From Lachnospiraceae bacterium (GTDB lineage: Bacteria; Bacillota; Clostridia; Lachnospirales; Lachnospiraceae): a stretch of 64,000 bases of DNA. Shown in pieces: positions 1 to 8,389 of this stretch. Below the pieces are notes generated by a model. The model did no database searches. It saw only the letters and a program-made list of their open reading frames with translations, and had not been told where the DNA came from. The stretch covers positions 103,698 through 167,697 of the forward strand of contig JAFRRM010000015.1 of NCBI GenBank assembly GCA_017428105.1, read 5' to 3'. A program made the position numbers and the translations under genes. Positions within the stretch are counted from its first letter, which is position 1. Each line of letters starts with the position of its first letter.

Positions 1-339
1 CTTGTCCGCCGGCACCTTCACCTCCGCGCCGTCGCGGATGGCCGTATATTCCGATACGTCCAGCAGCTTCAGCTTATCCAGTTCCTTTTTGGAGCGGAGC
101 TGCTGGAAGATGCCGATGCAGGTGTTGGCGATCACCACCGGCAGGAAGGTCAGGCTGCGGAAAGATCCGGTCAGGATCAGCAGCAGCGCCAGCAGGGCGA
201 AGATCGCGTTGAAATAAGTGAAGATCTGATGGAAGAAGATCGAGGGGACGGAATGCCCGCTCTTTTCGGGCATCCGGTTGATCTTGCCCTCCGCCGCGAG
301 GGCTTTCACTTCAGCAGTTGTCAGACCGTTTTCATTCAT
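1..339 (-). CDS. Cation-translocating P-type ATPase, N-terminal part (cut by window edge)
   Basis: Only the first 113 codons are present; the gene runs off the left edge. The product begins MNENGLTTAEVKALAAEGKI, the usual P-type ATPase N-terminal cation-transporter motif (GLT..EV..L...G). A membrane stretch follows (FNAIFALLALLLILTGSF), then TFLPVVIANTCIGIFQQLRS, typical of the E1-E2 actuator-domain entry in Firmicutes ATPases, and IRDGAEVKVPAD. The catalytic DKTGT site would lie outside the window, so the transported ion (Ca2+, Mg2+ or other) cannot be told. It lies 78 bp downstream of ggt on the same strand but has its own promoter-like sequence. Confidence 0.85.
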   Translation of the reverse strand, partial: MNENGLTTAEVKALAAEGKINRMPEKSGHSVPSIFFHQIFTYFNAIFALLALLLILTGSFRSLTFLPVVIANTCIGIFQQLRSKKELDKLKLLDVSEYTAIRDGAEVKVPADK

Positions 340-383
340 GGGTCGGTATCATCTCCGATGAGCATATTTTGCAAAACACAGAG

Positions 384-413
384 AGTATAGCACAGAATAC
401 GGGGAACGGGCAA
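384..413 (-). promoter_or_regulatory. Candidate promoter for the P-type ATPase gene
   Basis: On the minus strand TTGCCC (408-413) is followed after 18 nt by TATACT (384-389), 45 nt upstream of the ATG at 339. The -10 is good and the spacing slightly long. Confidence 0.45.
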
Positions 414-417
414 GCCT

Positions 418-2046
418 TTACCGGCAGGCGATGTTGCTGTCCGTGCGGGATTCCGTGCCGCCGATCAGCACGCCGCCGTCCGTCCGCACGATCATCTGGC
501 CGCGGCCGAAGGCGGGGGTGGAGGGCTCGGGGCGGACTTCATGGCCCATGCGGGCCAGCGCTGCCGTCATCGCCGGATCGAAGCGCTTTTCCACCAGGAG
601 CTCATTGCCGCGCGTCCACTGCCAGCGCGGGGCATCCAGGGCCTGCTGGGGATCCAGCTGAAAGTCGATGAAATTCGTGATCACCTGCACATGGCCCTGC
701 GGCTGCATGTAGGCGCCCATCACGCCGAACGGCCCGGCAGGCGCGCCGTCCTTCATCAGGAACCCCGGGATGATGGTGTGATAGCTCCGTTTTCCGGGCT
801 GCAGGCAGTTGGCCGCCTGCGGATCCAGCGAGAAATCCTTCCCGCGGTTCTGCAGCGAGATGCCGGTCCCGGGCACCACGATGCCGGAGCCGAAGCCCTT
901 GTAATTGGACTGGATGAAGGAGACCATGTTGCCGTCCCCGTCGGCCGTGCACAGATACACCGTTCCGCCGCCGGGCGGCGTGCGGTGCGTATGGATCTGC
1001 GCCCGGTCCGTCATTTCCGCCGCCCGCATCGCGCCGTAGGCGGGGTCGATGAGACGGTGATAATCCAGTTCCATGCAGGCGGGATCGGTCACGTAATGCA
1101 GCGCGTCCGCGAAGGCCATCTTGATGGCTTCGATCTGGCGGTGATACGTGAGCGGGTCCTCCTTATCGCTGAAATCAAACTCTTTCAGGATGTTCAGTGC
1201 CATGAGCGCCGTGATGCCCTGGCCGTTGGGCGGGATCTCGCAGACCTCCCAGCCGCGGTAGTTCACGCGGATGGGCTCCACCCAGACGGGATGATAGGCG
1301 GCCAGGTCTTCATAACGCAGGAGACCGCCCTGTTCGCGGCTGGCGGCGTCCGTTTTTTCGGCCAGCGCGCCGCGGTAGAACGCCTCCGCATTCGTTTCCC
1401 CGATGGCTTCCAGCGTGTCCGCATGGTCCGGAAGGCGGATCATGTCGCCCGCATGCCACCGGTCCCCGGCCGGGGAGAAGGTGTCGAACCAGGCCTGAAA
1501 ACACGGCGCGGTCAGTTCCTTCCGGAAGCGGTCCAGGGAAATGTTCCACATCTGCGCCAGATTCGGGCCGCAGGGGTAGCCGTCCCGCGCATAGCGGACG
1601 GCGGGCGCCAGCGTTTCCTTGAGGGGAAGCCGGCCGAAACGGCCGGAGACCGCCGCCCAGGCCGCGGGAGCGCCGGGGACCGTGACGGGCGTCCAGCCCC
1701 AGGTGGGCATCGTGCCGTGATCGTCCCGGCCTTCGTCCAGAATGCGGCGGATCGAGGCCAGGCCCGGGGCGGGTCCGCTGGAATTGAGGCCGAAGAGTTT
1801 TTTGTCCTGTTCGGACCAGATGATGGCAAAGGCGTCGCTGCCGATCCCGTTGGCGGTGGGTTCCGTGACAGTCAGCGCCGCCGCCGCGGCCACGGCCGCA
1901 TCCATCGCGTTCCCGCCTTGCTGCAGGATCTCCAGCCCGGCGGCCGCCGCCTGGGGGCTGGACGCGTTCACCATCCCGCCGCGGGCGTAGATCGGGAACC
2001 GCTGGGAAGGGTATTGCTGGCGGAGCGGATCAAATAAATACTGCAT
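418..2046 (-). CDS. Gamma-glutamyltransferase family protein (YwrD-like)
   Basis: 542 aa Ntn-hydrolase of the gamma-glutamyltranspeptidase family, which transfers or hydrolyses gamma-glutamyl groups from glutathione and related compounds. The precursor should self-cleave before Thr362, the first residue of GTVYLCTADGDGNMVSFIQS; the resulting small subunit is about 181 residues, normal for the family. The N-terminal GGMVNASSPQAAAAGLEILQ and GGNAMDAAVAAAAAL blocks are also typical. No signal peptide is evident, so it is probably cytoplasmic like other YwrD-type proteins. The start was set at the ATG at 2046 because GAAAGGATC lies just upstream; the frame stays open about 28 codons further up but without family similarity. 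A terminator separates it from the upstream mscS-like gene. Confidence 0.9.
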   Translation of the reverse strand: MQYLFDPLRQQYPSQRFPIYARGGMVNASSPQAAAAGLEILQQGGNAMDAAVAAAAALTVTEPTANGIGSDAFAIIWSEQDKKLFGLNSSGPAPGLASIRRILDEGRDDHGTMPTWGWTPVTVPGAPAAWAAVSGRFGRLPLKETLAPAVRYARDGYPCGPNLAQMWNISLDRFRKELTAPCFQAWFDTFSPAGDRWHAGDMIRLPDHADTLEAIGETNAEAFYRGALAEKTDAASREQGGLLRYEDLAAYHPVWVEPIRVNYRGWEVCEIPPNGQGITALMALNILKEFDFSDKEDPLTYHRQIEAIKMAFADALHYVTDPACMELDYHRLIDPAYGAMRAAEMTDRAQIHTHRTPPGGGTVYLCTADGDGNMVSFIQSNYKGFGSGIVVPGTGISLQNRGKDFSLDPQAANCLQPGKRSYHTIIPGFLMKDGAPAGPFGVMGAYMQPQGHVQVITNFIDFQLDPQQALDAPRWQWTRGNELLVEKRFDPAMTAALARMGHEVRPEPSTPAFGRGQMIVRTDGGVLIGGTESRTDSNIACR

Positions 2047-2074
2047 GACGGATCCTTTCTGTGGATATGATTTG

Positions 2075-2106
2075 AAAAAAGGGCCGCCGGCCTCTGCCGC
2101 GGCCCC
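2075..2106 (-). terminator. Intrinsic terminator after the MscS-like gene
   Basis: Reading the minus strand, a GC-rich hairpin (2081-2106; GGGGCCGCGG arm against a CGGCGGCCC arm with a small bulge) is followed by six T (2075-2080). It sits between the mscS-like stop at 2127 and the ggt start at 2046. Confidence 0.65.
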
Positions 2107-2126
2107 GAAACGCATGGGGAGACGGA

Positions 2127-3353
2127 TCATTCCTTGCCGGCTTCGTCCGGCTCGTCCGCCGGTCCTTCTGCAGGGCTTTCCGCCTTGCCGGACAGCTTCT
2201 TCAGCGTCTGCGCGGCAAATTCGCGGCCGCCGATGCCGAACGCCACCGCGAACGCGACCGCCAGCGCGCCGAGCACGCCGATGAACGCGTACGTGACGAT
2301 CCGGGACGCGATGCCCAGCTGCGTCAGCACCATGAATCCGGCTGCGGCGAAGATCACGCCCTTCACCGGCACGGCGTACGTACCCAGGCTGGTCTTTTTC
2401 AGCGCGTTTTCAGCCAGGCGCGCCAGGATCACGGCCAGCACGAAGATGATGACGGCGGCCAGCACGTTAGGCAGGTATCTGATGACCGTGGCGCCGATGT
2501 CCTTCAGCACCGTGAAGCCCAGCATGTTGAACGCCTCCACCGTGAAAAAGATGAGGATCAAGGCCTGCAGCGTCACATTGACGATCCGGGACAGCGAGAA
2601 CTTCGCTCCCGTATCGCCCATCGCGCCGCGCAGTCTGGCGTCCGCGCCGGTGCTGGCGATCAGTTTTTCCGTGATCTGCCCCGCGAAGCGGGCGATCACG
2701 ACCCCCACCCCGACCAGCAGGCACGCCACGAGGATCTTCGGGATCGCGTTGAAGATCTTGTTCAGCATCGCCACCGCGGGCTCGGAGATCGCCTCGATCT
2801 TCAGCACCTTCAGCGCCACGATGATCACCGGAATGATGATCAGCACGTACACGATGTACGCCAGCGTGGTGGACAGCCGGGCCGAATCCGGCACGTCCAC
2901 GCCCGCTTTTTCCTGAAGGGCGTCCACCCTGATCCGCCGGAACACGGGGATCAGCAGCTGGCGCAGCAGCCGGGCCGCGAAAAAGCCCACCGCCAGCACG
3001 ATCACGGCCGCGATGATGTTGGGCAGATAATTCCAGACCTGATTGACGAGATTCAGGATGGGCTGCGCGACATTGTCCGCATGGAGCGCATTCAGGATCC
3101 CGGGCACGAACAGGATGAAAACGATGAAATAGACCAGTTTGCCGATGAACCGGACCGTGCCGCCGGGATTGTCGGCCGTATCGAAGCGCCCCATGAAGCC
3201 TTTGATCCGGGGGAACTTCAGCAGCCGGGTGATCAGCCATTTGGCGATCGCCGCGGCGAGGAAGGCCAGGGCCAGCAGCAGCAGTGCGTGCACGACGGCG
3301 CCGGCGCTGGTCGCGAAGAAATCGCTGAGTGTCTTGCCGATTTTCTCAAACAT
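2127..3353 (-). CDS. MscS/TM-helix-repeat mechanosensitive channel-like membrane protein
   Basis: 408 aa integral membrane protein with several hydrophobic helices (first at about residues 20-40, others near 60-80, 105-130, 170-200, 240-265 and the C-terminal third). It resembles proteins built of the conserved TM helix repeat (Pfam TM_helix, related to MscS) with repeated glycine-rich helices of the type IPKILVACLLVGVGVVIARF and LPNIIAAVIVLAVGFFAARL, and an end block AFAVAFGIGGREFAAQ that matches the MscS pore-helix region. The C-terminus is short and acidic. A role in osmotic-downshock protection is inference. Start chosen at 3353 because AGGAGG lies 8 nt upstream and a strong promoter precedes it; a longer open frame upstream would read through that promoter. 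Confidence 0.8.
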   Translation of the reverse strand: MFEKIGKTLSDFFATSAGAVVHALLLLALAFLAAAIAKWLITRLLKFPRIKGFMGRFDTADNPGGTVRFIGKLVYFIVFILFVPGILNALHADNVAQPILNLVNQVWNYLPNIIAAVIVLAVGFFAARLLRQLLIPVFRRIRVDALQEKAGVDVPDSARLSTTLAYIVYVLIIIPVIIVALKVLKIEAISEPAVAMLNKIFNAIPKILVACLLVGVGVVIARFAGQITEKLIASTGADARLRGAMGDTGAKFSLSRIVNVTLQALILIFFTVEAFNMLGFTVLKDIGATVIRYLPNVLAAVIIFVLAVILARLAENALKKTSLGTYAVPVKGVIFAAAGFMVLTQLGIASRIVTYAFIGVLGALAVAFAVAFGIGGREFAAQTLKKLSGKAESPAEGPADEPDEAGKE

Positions 3354-3401
3354 ACGGAACCTCCTGAAAGAACCGGGGAAAGTCCGGGTATAACTGCTTT
3401 C

Positions 3402-3430
3402 AATATAAAGCTTTTTCTCCCCGATGTAAA
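3402..3430 (-). promoter_or_regulatory. Promoter for the MscS-like gene
   Basis: Minus strand: TTTACA (3425-3430), 17-nt spacer, TATATT (3402-3407). It is back to back with the gltX promoter at 3480-3508. Confidence 0.7.
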
Positions 3431-3479
3431 GATATTTGAAAGCGGTCCCCGGGAAAAACAAAAAACCTGCAGCTTTTCC

Positions 3480-3508
3480 TTGTATTTTCCTCCCGTTTGT
3501 TCTAAAAT
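3480..3508 (+). promoter_or_regulatory. Promoter for gltX
   Basis: TTGTAT (3480-3485), 17-nt spacer, TAAAAT (3503-3508), 36 nt before the gltX ATG. No T-box leader fits in this short space. Confidence 0.65.
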
Positions 3509-3543
3509 ATTCCCTGTCGAAAAAAAGAAGGCAGGTGTTTGCT

Positions 3544-5016
3544 ATGCTGCAGAGAATCAGAACCAGATATGCCCCCAGTCCCACCGGCCGCATGCACGTG
3601 GGCAATTTGAGGACCGCTTTATACGCTTACCTGATCGCCAAGCATGAAGACGGCGATTTCCTCCTCCGCATCGAGGATACCGACCAGGAACGCCAGGTGG
3701 AAGGCGCCGTGGAGATCATCAACCGCACGCTGGAGAAGACCGGCCTGCTCTGGGACGAGGGCCCGGACAAGGACGGCGGTGTGGGTCCTTACGTGCAGAG
3801 CGAGCGCGTGACTGCCGGGATCTACATGGATTACGCCAAAAAACTGATCGAAAAAGGCGAGGCGTATTACTGCTTCTGCACCAAGGAGCGTCTGGAAAGC
3901 CTGCGCCAAACCCTGACGGTAGACGGAGAGACGAAGGAGATCACCATCTACGACAAGCACTGCCTGCATCTGCCCAAGGAGGAGATCGAAGCCAACCTGG
4001 CCGCCGGCAAGCCTTTCGTGGTGCGTCAAAACACGCCCAATGAAGGCACCACCACCTTTACCGACGTGCTGTACGGCGACATCACCGTGCCCAACGCGGA
4101 ACTGGACGACATGATCCTCCTGAAATCCGACGGCTTCCCCACCTACAACTTCGCCAACGTCGTGGACGACCACCTGATGGGCATTTCCCACGTGGTGCGC
4201 GGCAACGAGTACCTGAGCTCCGCCCCCAAATACACCCGCCTGTATCACGCCTTCGGCTGGGAGGAGCCCGTATACGTGCACTGCCCGCTGATCACGGACG
4301 AGCACAAGAAGAAACTCAGCAAGCGCAGCGGCCATTCCTCTTACGAGGATCTGGTGGAGCAGGGCTTCGTGGACGAGGCCATCGTGAACTACGTGGCGCT
4401 GCTGGGCTGGAGCCCCGAGGACAACGAGGAGATCTTCAGTCTGGAGGAACTTGTCAAAAAGTTCGATTACCATAAGATCAACAAGTCCCCGGCGGTCTTT
4501 GACATGACCAAGCTCCGCTGGCTCAACAGCGAATACATCAAGCGCCTGTCCGACGAGAAGTATTACGAACGCGCCTTGCCGGAAGTGCGGAAAGTCATAT
4601 CGAAGCCGCTGGATCTGAAGAAGATCGCGGATCTGATGAAGACCCGCATCGAAGTCTTCCCGGATATCGCCGAACCCATCCGCTTCTTCGAGGAACTGCC
4701 GGAATACGGCGTTGACCTGTACACCCATAAGAAGATGAAGACGGACACCGCGGTCTCGCTGGAGATCCTGCGCGATCTGCTCCCCCGTCTGGAGCGGCAG
4801 GAGGATTATTCACTGGAAGGCCTCAAGGAATACCTGAGCGCTTACATTACGGAGACCGGCCGCAAGACCGGCCAGGTCCTCTGGCCTCTCCGCATCGCGG
4901 TCTCCGGCCTCGCGAACACCCCCGGCGGCGCCTACGAGATCATGGAGATCCTCGGGAAAGAGGAGAGTCTGGCCCGTATCCGCCAAGGCATCGCCAAGCT
5001 GGAAGCGGCGGGTTAA
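3544..5016 (+). CDS. gltX: Glutamyl-tRNA synthetase
   Basis: 490 aa class I aminoacyl-tRNA synthetase that charges tRNA-Glu (and in many Firmicutes, lacking GlnRS, also tRNA-Gln for later amidation; that second role is inference). The HIGH-type signature is in [20 protein letters not shown] near the N-terminus and the KMSKS-type loop is KKKLSKRSG around residue 255. Length fits bacterial GluRS. The start at 3544 is preceded by GGCAGGTG and the promoter at 3480-3508; an open frame further upstream lacks family similarity. A 7-bp GC hairpin without a T-run (5033-5054) lies between it and the following helicase gene. Confidence 0.97.
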   Translation: MLQRIRTRYAPSPTGRMHVGNLRTALYAYLIAKHEDGDFLLRIEDTDQERQVEGAVEIINRTLEKTGLLWDEGPDKDGGVGPYVQSERVTAGIYMDYAKKLIEKGEAYYCFCTKERLESLRQTLTVDGETKEITIYDKHCLHLPKEEIEANLAAGKPFVVRQNTPNEGTTTFTDVLYGDITVPNAELDDMILLKSDGFPTYNFANVVDDHLMGISHVVRGNEYLSSAPKYTRLYHAFGWEEPVYVHCPLITDEHKKKLSKRSGHSSYEDLVEQGFVDEAIVNYVALLGWSPEDNEEIFSLEELVKKFDYHKINKSPAVFDMTKLRWLNSEYIKRLSDEKYYERALPEVRKVISKPLDLKKIADLMKTRIEVFPDIAEPIRFFEELPEYGVDLYTHKKMKTDTAVSLEILRDLLPRLERQEDYSLEGLKEYLSAYITETGRKTGQVLWPLRIAVSGLANTPGGAYEIMEILGKEESLARIRQGIAKLEAAG

Positions 5017-5032
5017 CACAACACCGGGATCT

Positions 5033-5054
5033 CCGCAGGACGCTGCGCCTGCGG
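5033..5054 (+). other. Intergenic hairpin between gltX and the helicase gene
   Basis: CCGCAGG (5033-5039) pairs perfectly with CCTGCGG (5048-5054) across an 8-nt loop. No T-run follows, so it is not a standard terminator; it may affect mRNA stability. Confidence 0.35.
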
Positions 5055-5074
5055 CCCGCTGATCAGGGAATATC

Positions 5075-6907
5075 ATGCCATTCAATACGGAACAGCAGGA
5101 AGCGATCCTGCACAAAGACGGGCCGGCCCTCGTACTGGCCGGCCCCGGTTCCGGAAAAACGACGGTCATCACCGGACGCATTCAGGCACTGATCTCTTTT
5201 CATCACATTCCCGCTTCACAAATTCTAGTCCTCAGTTTTACCCGGGCCGCCTCCCGGGAGATCGAAGACCGTTTCCGGGAGCAGATCCGCGAGGAAGCTC
5301 CCGTCCGTTTCGGAACCATCCACGCTGTTTTTTATCGGATCTTACGCATCAGCCGCCCGGGGACGGCCTGTTCCGTGCTGTCTCCGGGCACGCGCCGCCA
5401 GTGGATCCGCGAGCTGGCCGCGGAGCTGTTCCCCGGGACGGAAATGCCGCCGGAGCGCATCCGCCAGGCGGAAGACGTCCTGCTGGCCGGCCGCGATAAA
5501 CCGGCGGAGGAGGGCCTTTTTCTGACGCCCGAAGAGCAGACGCGGCTGAAGGACGCTTACGCGGAGCGGAAAAAACAGGAAGGCCTGCTGGACTTTGAAG
5601 ACATGCTCGAAGAATGCCGCACCGTGCTGGAAAGCGACCCCGGAGTCCTGTCCCGCTGGCGCAGTCTGTTTCGCTACATCATGATCGACGAGTACCAGGA
5701 TACCAGCCCGCTGCAGCTTTCCCTGCTGAAACTGCTGGCCGGCGGCTCCGCCAACCTGTTCGCGGTGGGCGATGACGATCAGAGCATCTACGGCTTTCGC
5801 GGCGCGGACAGCACGCTGATGCTCCGTTTCCCGCAGGACTTTCCGGGGGCGAAGATCTACCGTCTCTCCGAATGCTACCGCTGCAGCCCTCAGATCCTGT
5901 CCGCCGCCGGCAGTCTGATCCGTCACAATAAACAGCGGTATCCCAAATCTCTGCGGAGCAGGGCTGCGGATGGCCCGCTTCCCGTCCTGACCGGTTTCCG
6001 GGAGAACGGCGCGGAACTCAAGGCCCTGACCCTTCTTCTGCGGAAGGATTGGGAGAAGAGCAAAACGCCCGCTTCCCTGGCGGTCCTCTGCCGCACGCGC
6101 TTTTCCCTGCGCCGTGTGGCGGCGGCCTTAGCCGGGGCCGGCCTGCCTTTCACCTGTGATGAGGGGCCGGAGGGCGATCACGCGCACTGGGTCGCGGAAG
6201 ACCTGTTCGCCTATCTGCGCCTGGGCCGCGGCAGCGACCGGAGGGAAGACTATCTGCAGATCCTGAACAAACCGCCGCGCTATCTCAGCCGTCAGCTGTT
6301 TCAGACCGCGCGAGTCGACCGCCGCGCCTTATACGTCATGCTCTGGGAAAAGCCCCGGACCGCCCGGGAATTGACCGATTTTTTCCGCCGGCTGGACCGC
6401 CTGAAAAACATGATGCCTTTCGCGGCGGTGGAATATGTCCGGCATGAGATAGGGTATGATAAATATCTGAAAGAATATGCGCTGAACCGGAACGTCCCGT
6501 CTGCCCCGTTCCTGGAACTGCTGGACAGACTGCAGGAGGAGAGCGCGGCGTTCGCTTCGGTCGCCGAGTGGGAGAATGCCCGCGCAGCGCTGCTGGCAAA
6601 GGGCAGAGAAAAAGAAGAGGAGCGGGAAGGGATCCGCCTGATGACCATGCACGGGGCCAAAGGGCTGGAGTTCGACCGTGTGTACCTTCCTTTCCTCCAG
6701 GACGAAGAGATCCCCGGCAGCCGCTCCGTCAGCGCGGAGCAGCTGGAGGAGGAGCGGCGCCTCCTGTATGTGGCCATGACCCGCGCCCGGACCGGCCTTT
6801 ATTTGAGCTGCACCGTCAAAAAAAGAGGCGGCCGCAGCCGCCCCTCGCGTTTCCTGAAGGAGATCAAAGGCATCCGGACCGGGGAGCCGCGTGACGGCTC
6901 CCGCTGA
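5075..6907 (+). CDS. UvrD/PcrA-type ATP-dependent DNA helicase
   Basis: 610 aa superfamily 1A helicase, a 3'-5' DNA motor for repair or replication restart. Visible motifs: Q-motif and Walker A (NTEQQEAIL..., GPGSGKTT at residues 23-30), motif Ia (LSFTRAASREI), Walker B IMIDEYQDTSPLQL, motif III GDDDQSIYGFRGAD, motif IV ECYRCSPQIL, motif V LMTMHGAKGLEFDRVYLP and motif VI RRLLYVAMTRAR. It is shorter than PcrA (about 720-750 aa) and lacks the usual C-terminal RNAP-binding extension, so it is probably a paralogue and not the housekeeping PcrA. It follows gltX by 58 bp and may be cotranscribed. It converges on the DUF1292 gene. Confidence 0.93.
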   Translation: MPFNTEQQEAILHKDGPALVLAGPGSGKTTVITGRIQALISFHHIPASQILVLSFTRAASREIEDRFREQIREEAPVRFGTIHAVFYRILRISRPGTACSVLSPGTRRQWIRELAAELFPGTEMPPERIRQAEDVLLAGRDKPAEEGLFLTPEEQTRLKDAYAERKKQEGLLDFEDMLEECRTVLESDPGVLSRWRSLFRYIMIDEYQDTSPLQLSLLKLLAGGSANLFAVGDDDQSIYGFRGADSTLMLRFPQDFPGAKIYRLSECYRCSPQILSAAGSLIRHNKQRYPKSLRSRAADGPLPVLTGFRENGAELKALTLLLRKDWEKSKTPASLAVLCRTRFSLRRVAAALAGAGLPFTCDEGPEGDHAHWVAEDLFAYLRLGRGSDRREDYLQILNKPPRYLSRQLFQTARVDRRALYVMLWEKPRTARELTDFFRRLDRLKNMMPFAAVEYVRHEIGYDKYLKEYALNRNVPSAPFLELLDRLQEESAAFASVAEWENARAALLAKGREKEEEREGIRLMTMHGAKGLEFDRVYLPFLQDEEIPGSRSVSAEQLEEERRLLYVAMTRARTGLYLSCTVKKRGGRSRPSRFLKEIKGIRTGEPRDGSR

Positions 6908-6915
6908 TCCGGTCC
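6876..6915. other. Nested hairpin at the junction of convergent genes
   Basis: An inner 8-bp stem (6882-6889 with 6895-6902) lies inside an outer GGACCGG/CCGGTCC pair (about 6876-6882 and 6908-6914), across the end of the helicase gene and before the DUF1292 stop. There is no T-run, so any terminator role is doubtful. Confidence 0.3.
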
Positions 6916-6927
6916 CCGGTATGTCCT

Positions 6928-7263
6928 TTACGCTTCCGTAGTGGGGACCAGTTCGTCGAAATCCTCTTCATCGCAGATCTCGTCGAAACGGTCGCACACC
7001 GCGTCGAACAGGTCGTCGTCTTCGATGTCGCCCAGGATGGGCTGTCCGTTGTCATCCTCGCTGTACGCGTACAGGAAGATATCGCCGTCCTCGTCTTCCG
7101 CCTGGTCCACTGGCGTCAGAGCGATGTACTGCTGCTCGTCAAGCGGGAAGATCGCCAGCACGATGCATTCCATCTGCGTGCCGTCCTCCAGCTCCAGCGT
7201 CATCAGCAGTTCGTCTTCGTAGCTGTCCTCAATGATCTTTTCTTCTCTCAGTTCCATATCCAT
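6928..7263 (-). CDS. DUF1292 family protein (YrzB-like)
   Basis: 111 aa very acidic cytoplasmic protein. The block DELLMTLELEDGTQMECIVLAI followed by DEQQYIALTP and IFLYAYSEDD is the DUF1292 pattern found in Firmicutes; function unknown. The C-terminal part (DIEDDDLFDAVCDRFDEICD) is aspartate-rich. It lies 12 bp downstream of ychF with GGAGGGACAAAC before the ATG, so it is the last gene of the minus-strand operon. In other Firmicutes DUF1292 genes usually sit beside ruvX and a fur-type gene; this setting differs. Confidence 0.8.
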   Translation of the reverse strand: MDMELREEKIIEDSYEDELLMTLELEDGTQMECIVLAIFPLDEQQYIALTPVDQAEDEDGDIFLYAYSEDDNGQPILGDIEDDDLFDAVCDRFDEICDEEDFDELVPTTEA

Positions 7264-7275
7264 GTTTGTCCCTCC

Positions 7276-8373
7276 TTATACGTTGAAGCGGAAGAGGACC
7301 ACGTCCCCGTCCTGCATGATGTACTCTTTGCCTTCCACGCGGACCTGTCCTTTTTCCTTGGCGGCCGCGTACGAGCCGGCGGCCAGCAGGTCCTTGTAAT
7401 TGACCACCTCGGCGCGGATGAAGCCCCGCTCAAAGTCCGTGTGGATCTTGCCGGCGGCCTGCGGCGCCTTGGTGCCTTGTCTGATGGTCCACGCGCGTGT
7501 CTCTTTCTCCCCGGCCGTCAGGAAACTCATCAGGCCCAGCAGCCGGTAACTGGCGGCGATCAGTTTCTCCAGGCCGGCTTCTTTCAGCCCCAGATCCGCC
7601 AGGAATTCCGCGCGGTCCGCCTCGTCCAGTTCGCTGAGCTCTTCCTCCAGCTTGGCGCAGATCACGAAGCTCTCGCTGCCTTCCGCGGCCGCAAAGTCCC
7701 GCAGCGCCTGCACGTACGCGTTGGACGCGCCGTCGTCCGCCAGATCGTCCTCGCCCACGTTCGCGGCGTAGATCACCGGTTTGGAGGAGAGCAGTCCCAG
7801 CGTCGCGATGAACGCGGCTTCGTCCTCATCCTCCGGCTCATAACTCTTGGCCTGTTTCCCTTCGCTCAGGACGTCCTGCAGCTTCTTCAGGATCTTCAGT
7901 TCTGCCGCCGCGCTCTTGTCCATCATGGCGGCCCTGCCGGTCTTGGCGATGCGCCGCTCAAGCACTTCCAGGTCCGCCAGGATCAGCTCCAGTTCGATGG
8001 TCTCGATGTCCCGCACCGGATCCACGCTGCCGTCCACATGCACGACGTTCCCGTCTTCGAAACACCGCACCACGTGCACGATGGCATCCACCTCGCGGAT
8101 CGCCGCCAGGAACTGGTTCCCCAGCCCCTCGCCCTTGCTGGCGCCCTTGACCAGCCCCGCGATATCCACGAATTCGATCACGGCCGGCGTGATCTTCCTG
8201 CTTTTATAAAACTCGCCCAGCAGCCCCAGCCGCTCGTCAGGGACCTCCACGACGCCCACGTTGGGATCGATGGTGCAGAACGGATAATTGGCGGCTTCGG
8301 CGCCGGCCCGGGTCAGACTGTTGAATAAGGTGCTTTTGCCTACGTTGGGGAGGCCTACGATACCGAGTTGCAT
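7276..8373 (-). CDS. ychF: Obg-like ATPase YchF
   Basis: 365 aa TRAFAC-class P-loop protein, homologous to YchF/OLA1, which binds ribosomes and prefers ATP. The G1 motif is GLPNVGKST (residues 7-15), the G3 motif is [20 protein letters not shown], a coiled-coil domain follows ([17 protein letters not shown]...), and the C-terminal TGS domain is present ([51 protein letters not shown]). Full length. It lies 16 bp after the YfhO gene and just before DUF1292 in one operon. Confidence 0.97.
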   Translation of the reverse strand: MQLGIVGLPNVGKSTLFNSLTRAGAEAANYPFCTIDPNVGVVEVPDERLGLLGEFYKSRKITPAVIEFVDIAGLVKGASKGEGLGNQFLAAIREVDAIVHVVRCFEDGNVVHVDGSVDPVRDIETIELELILADLEVLERRIAKTGRAAMMDKSAAAELKILKKLQDVLSEGKQAKSYEPEDEDEAAFIATLGLLSSKPVIYAANVGEDDLADDGASNAYVQALRDFAAAEGSESFVICAKLEEELSELDEADRAEFLADLGLKEAGLEKLIAASYRLLGLMSFLTAGEKETRAWTIRQGTKAPQAAGKIHTDFERGFIRAEVVNYKDLLAAGSYAAAKEKGQVRVEGKEYIMQDGDVVLFRFNV

Positions 8374-8389
8374 GGCAATACCCGCTTTC

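Noticed and set aside
2047..2130. Upstream start for the gamma-glutamyltransferase
   Set aside because: The extension would be translated through a terminator hairpin and lacks similarity; a good ribosome-binding site precedes the ATG at 2046.
3354..3543. T-box or other riboswitch before gltX
   Set aside because: A strong promoter lies only 36 nt before the start codon, leaving no room for a leader.
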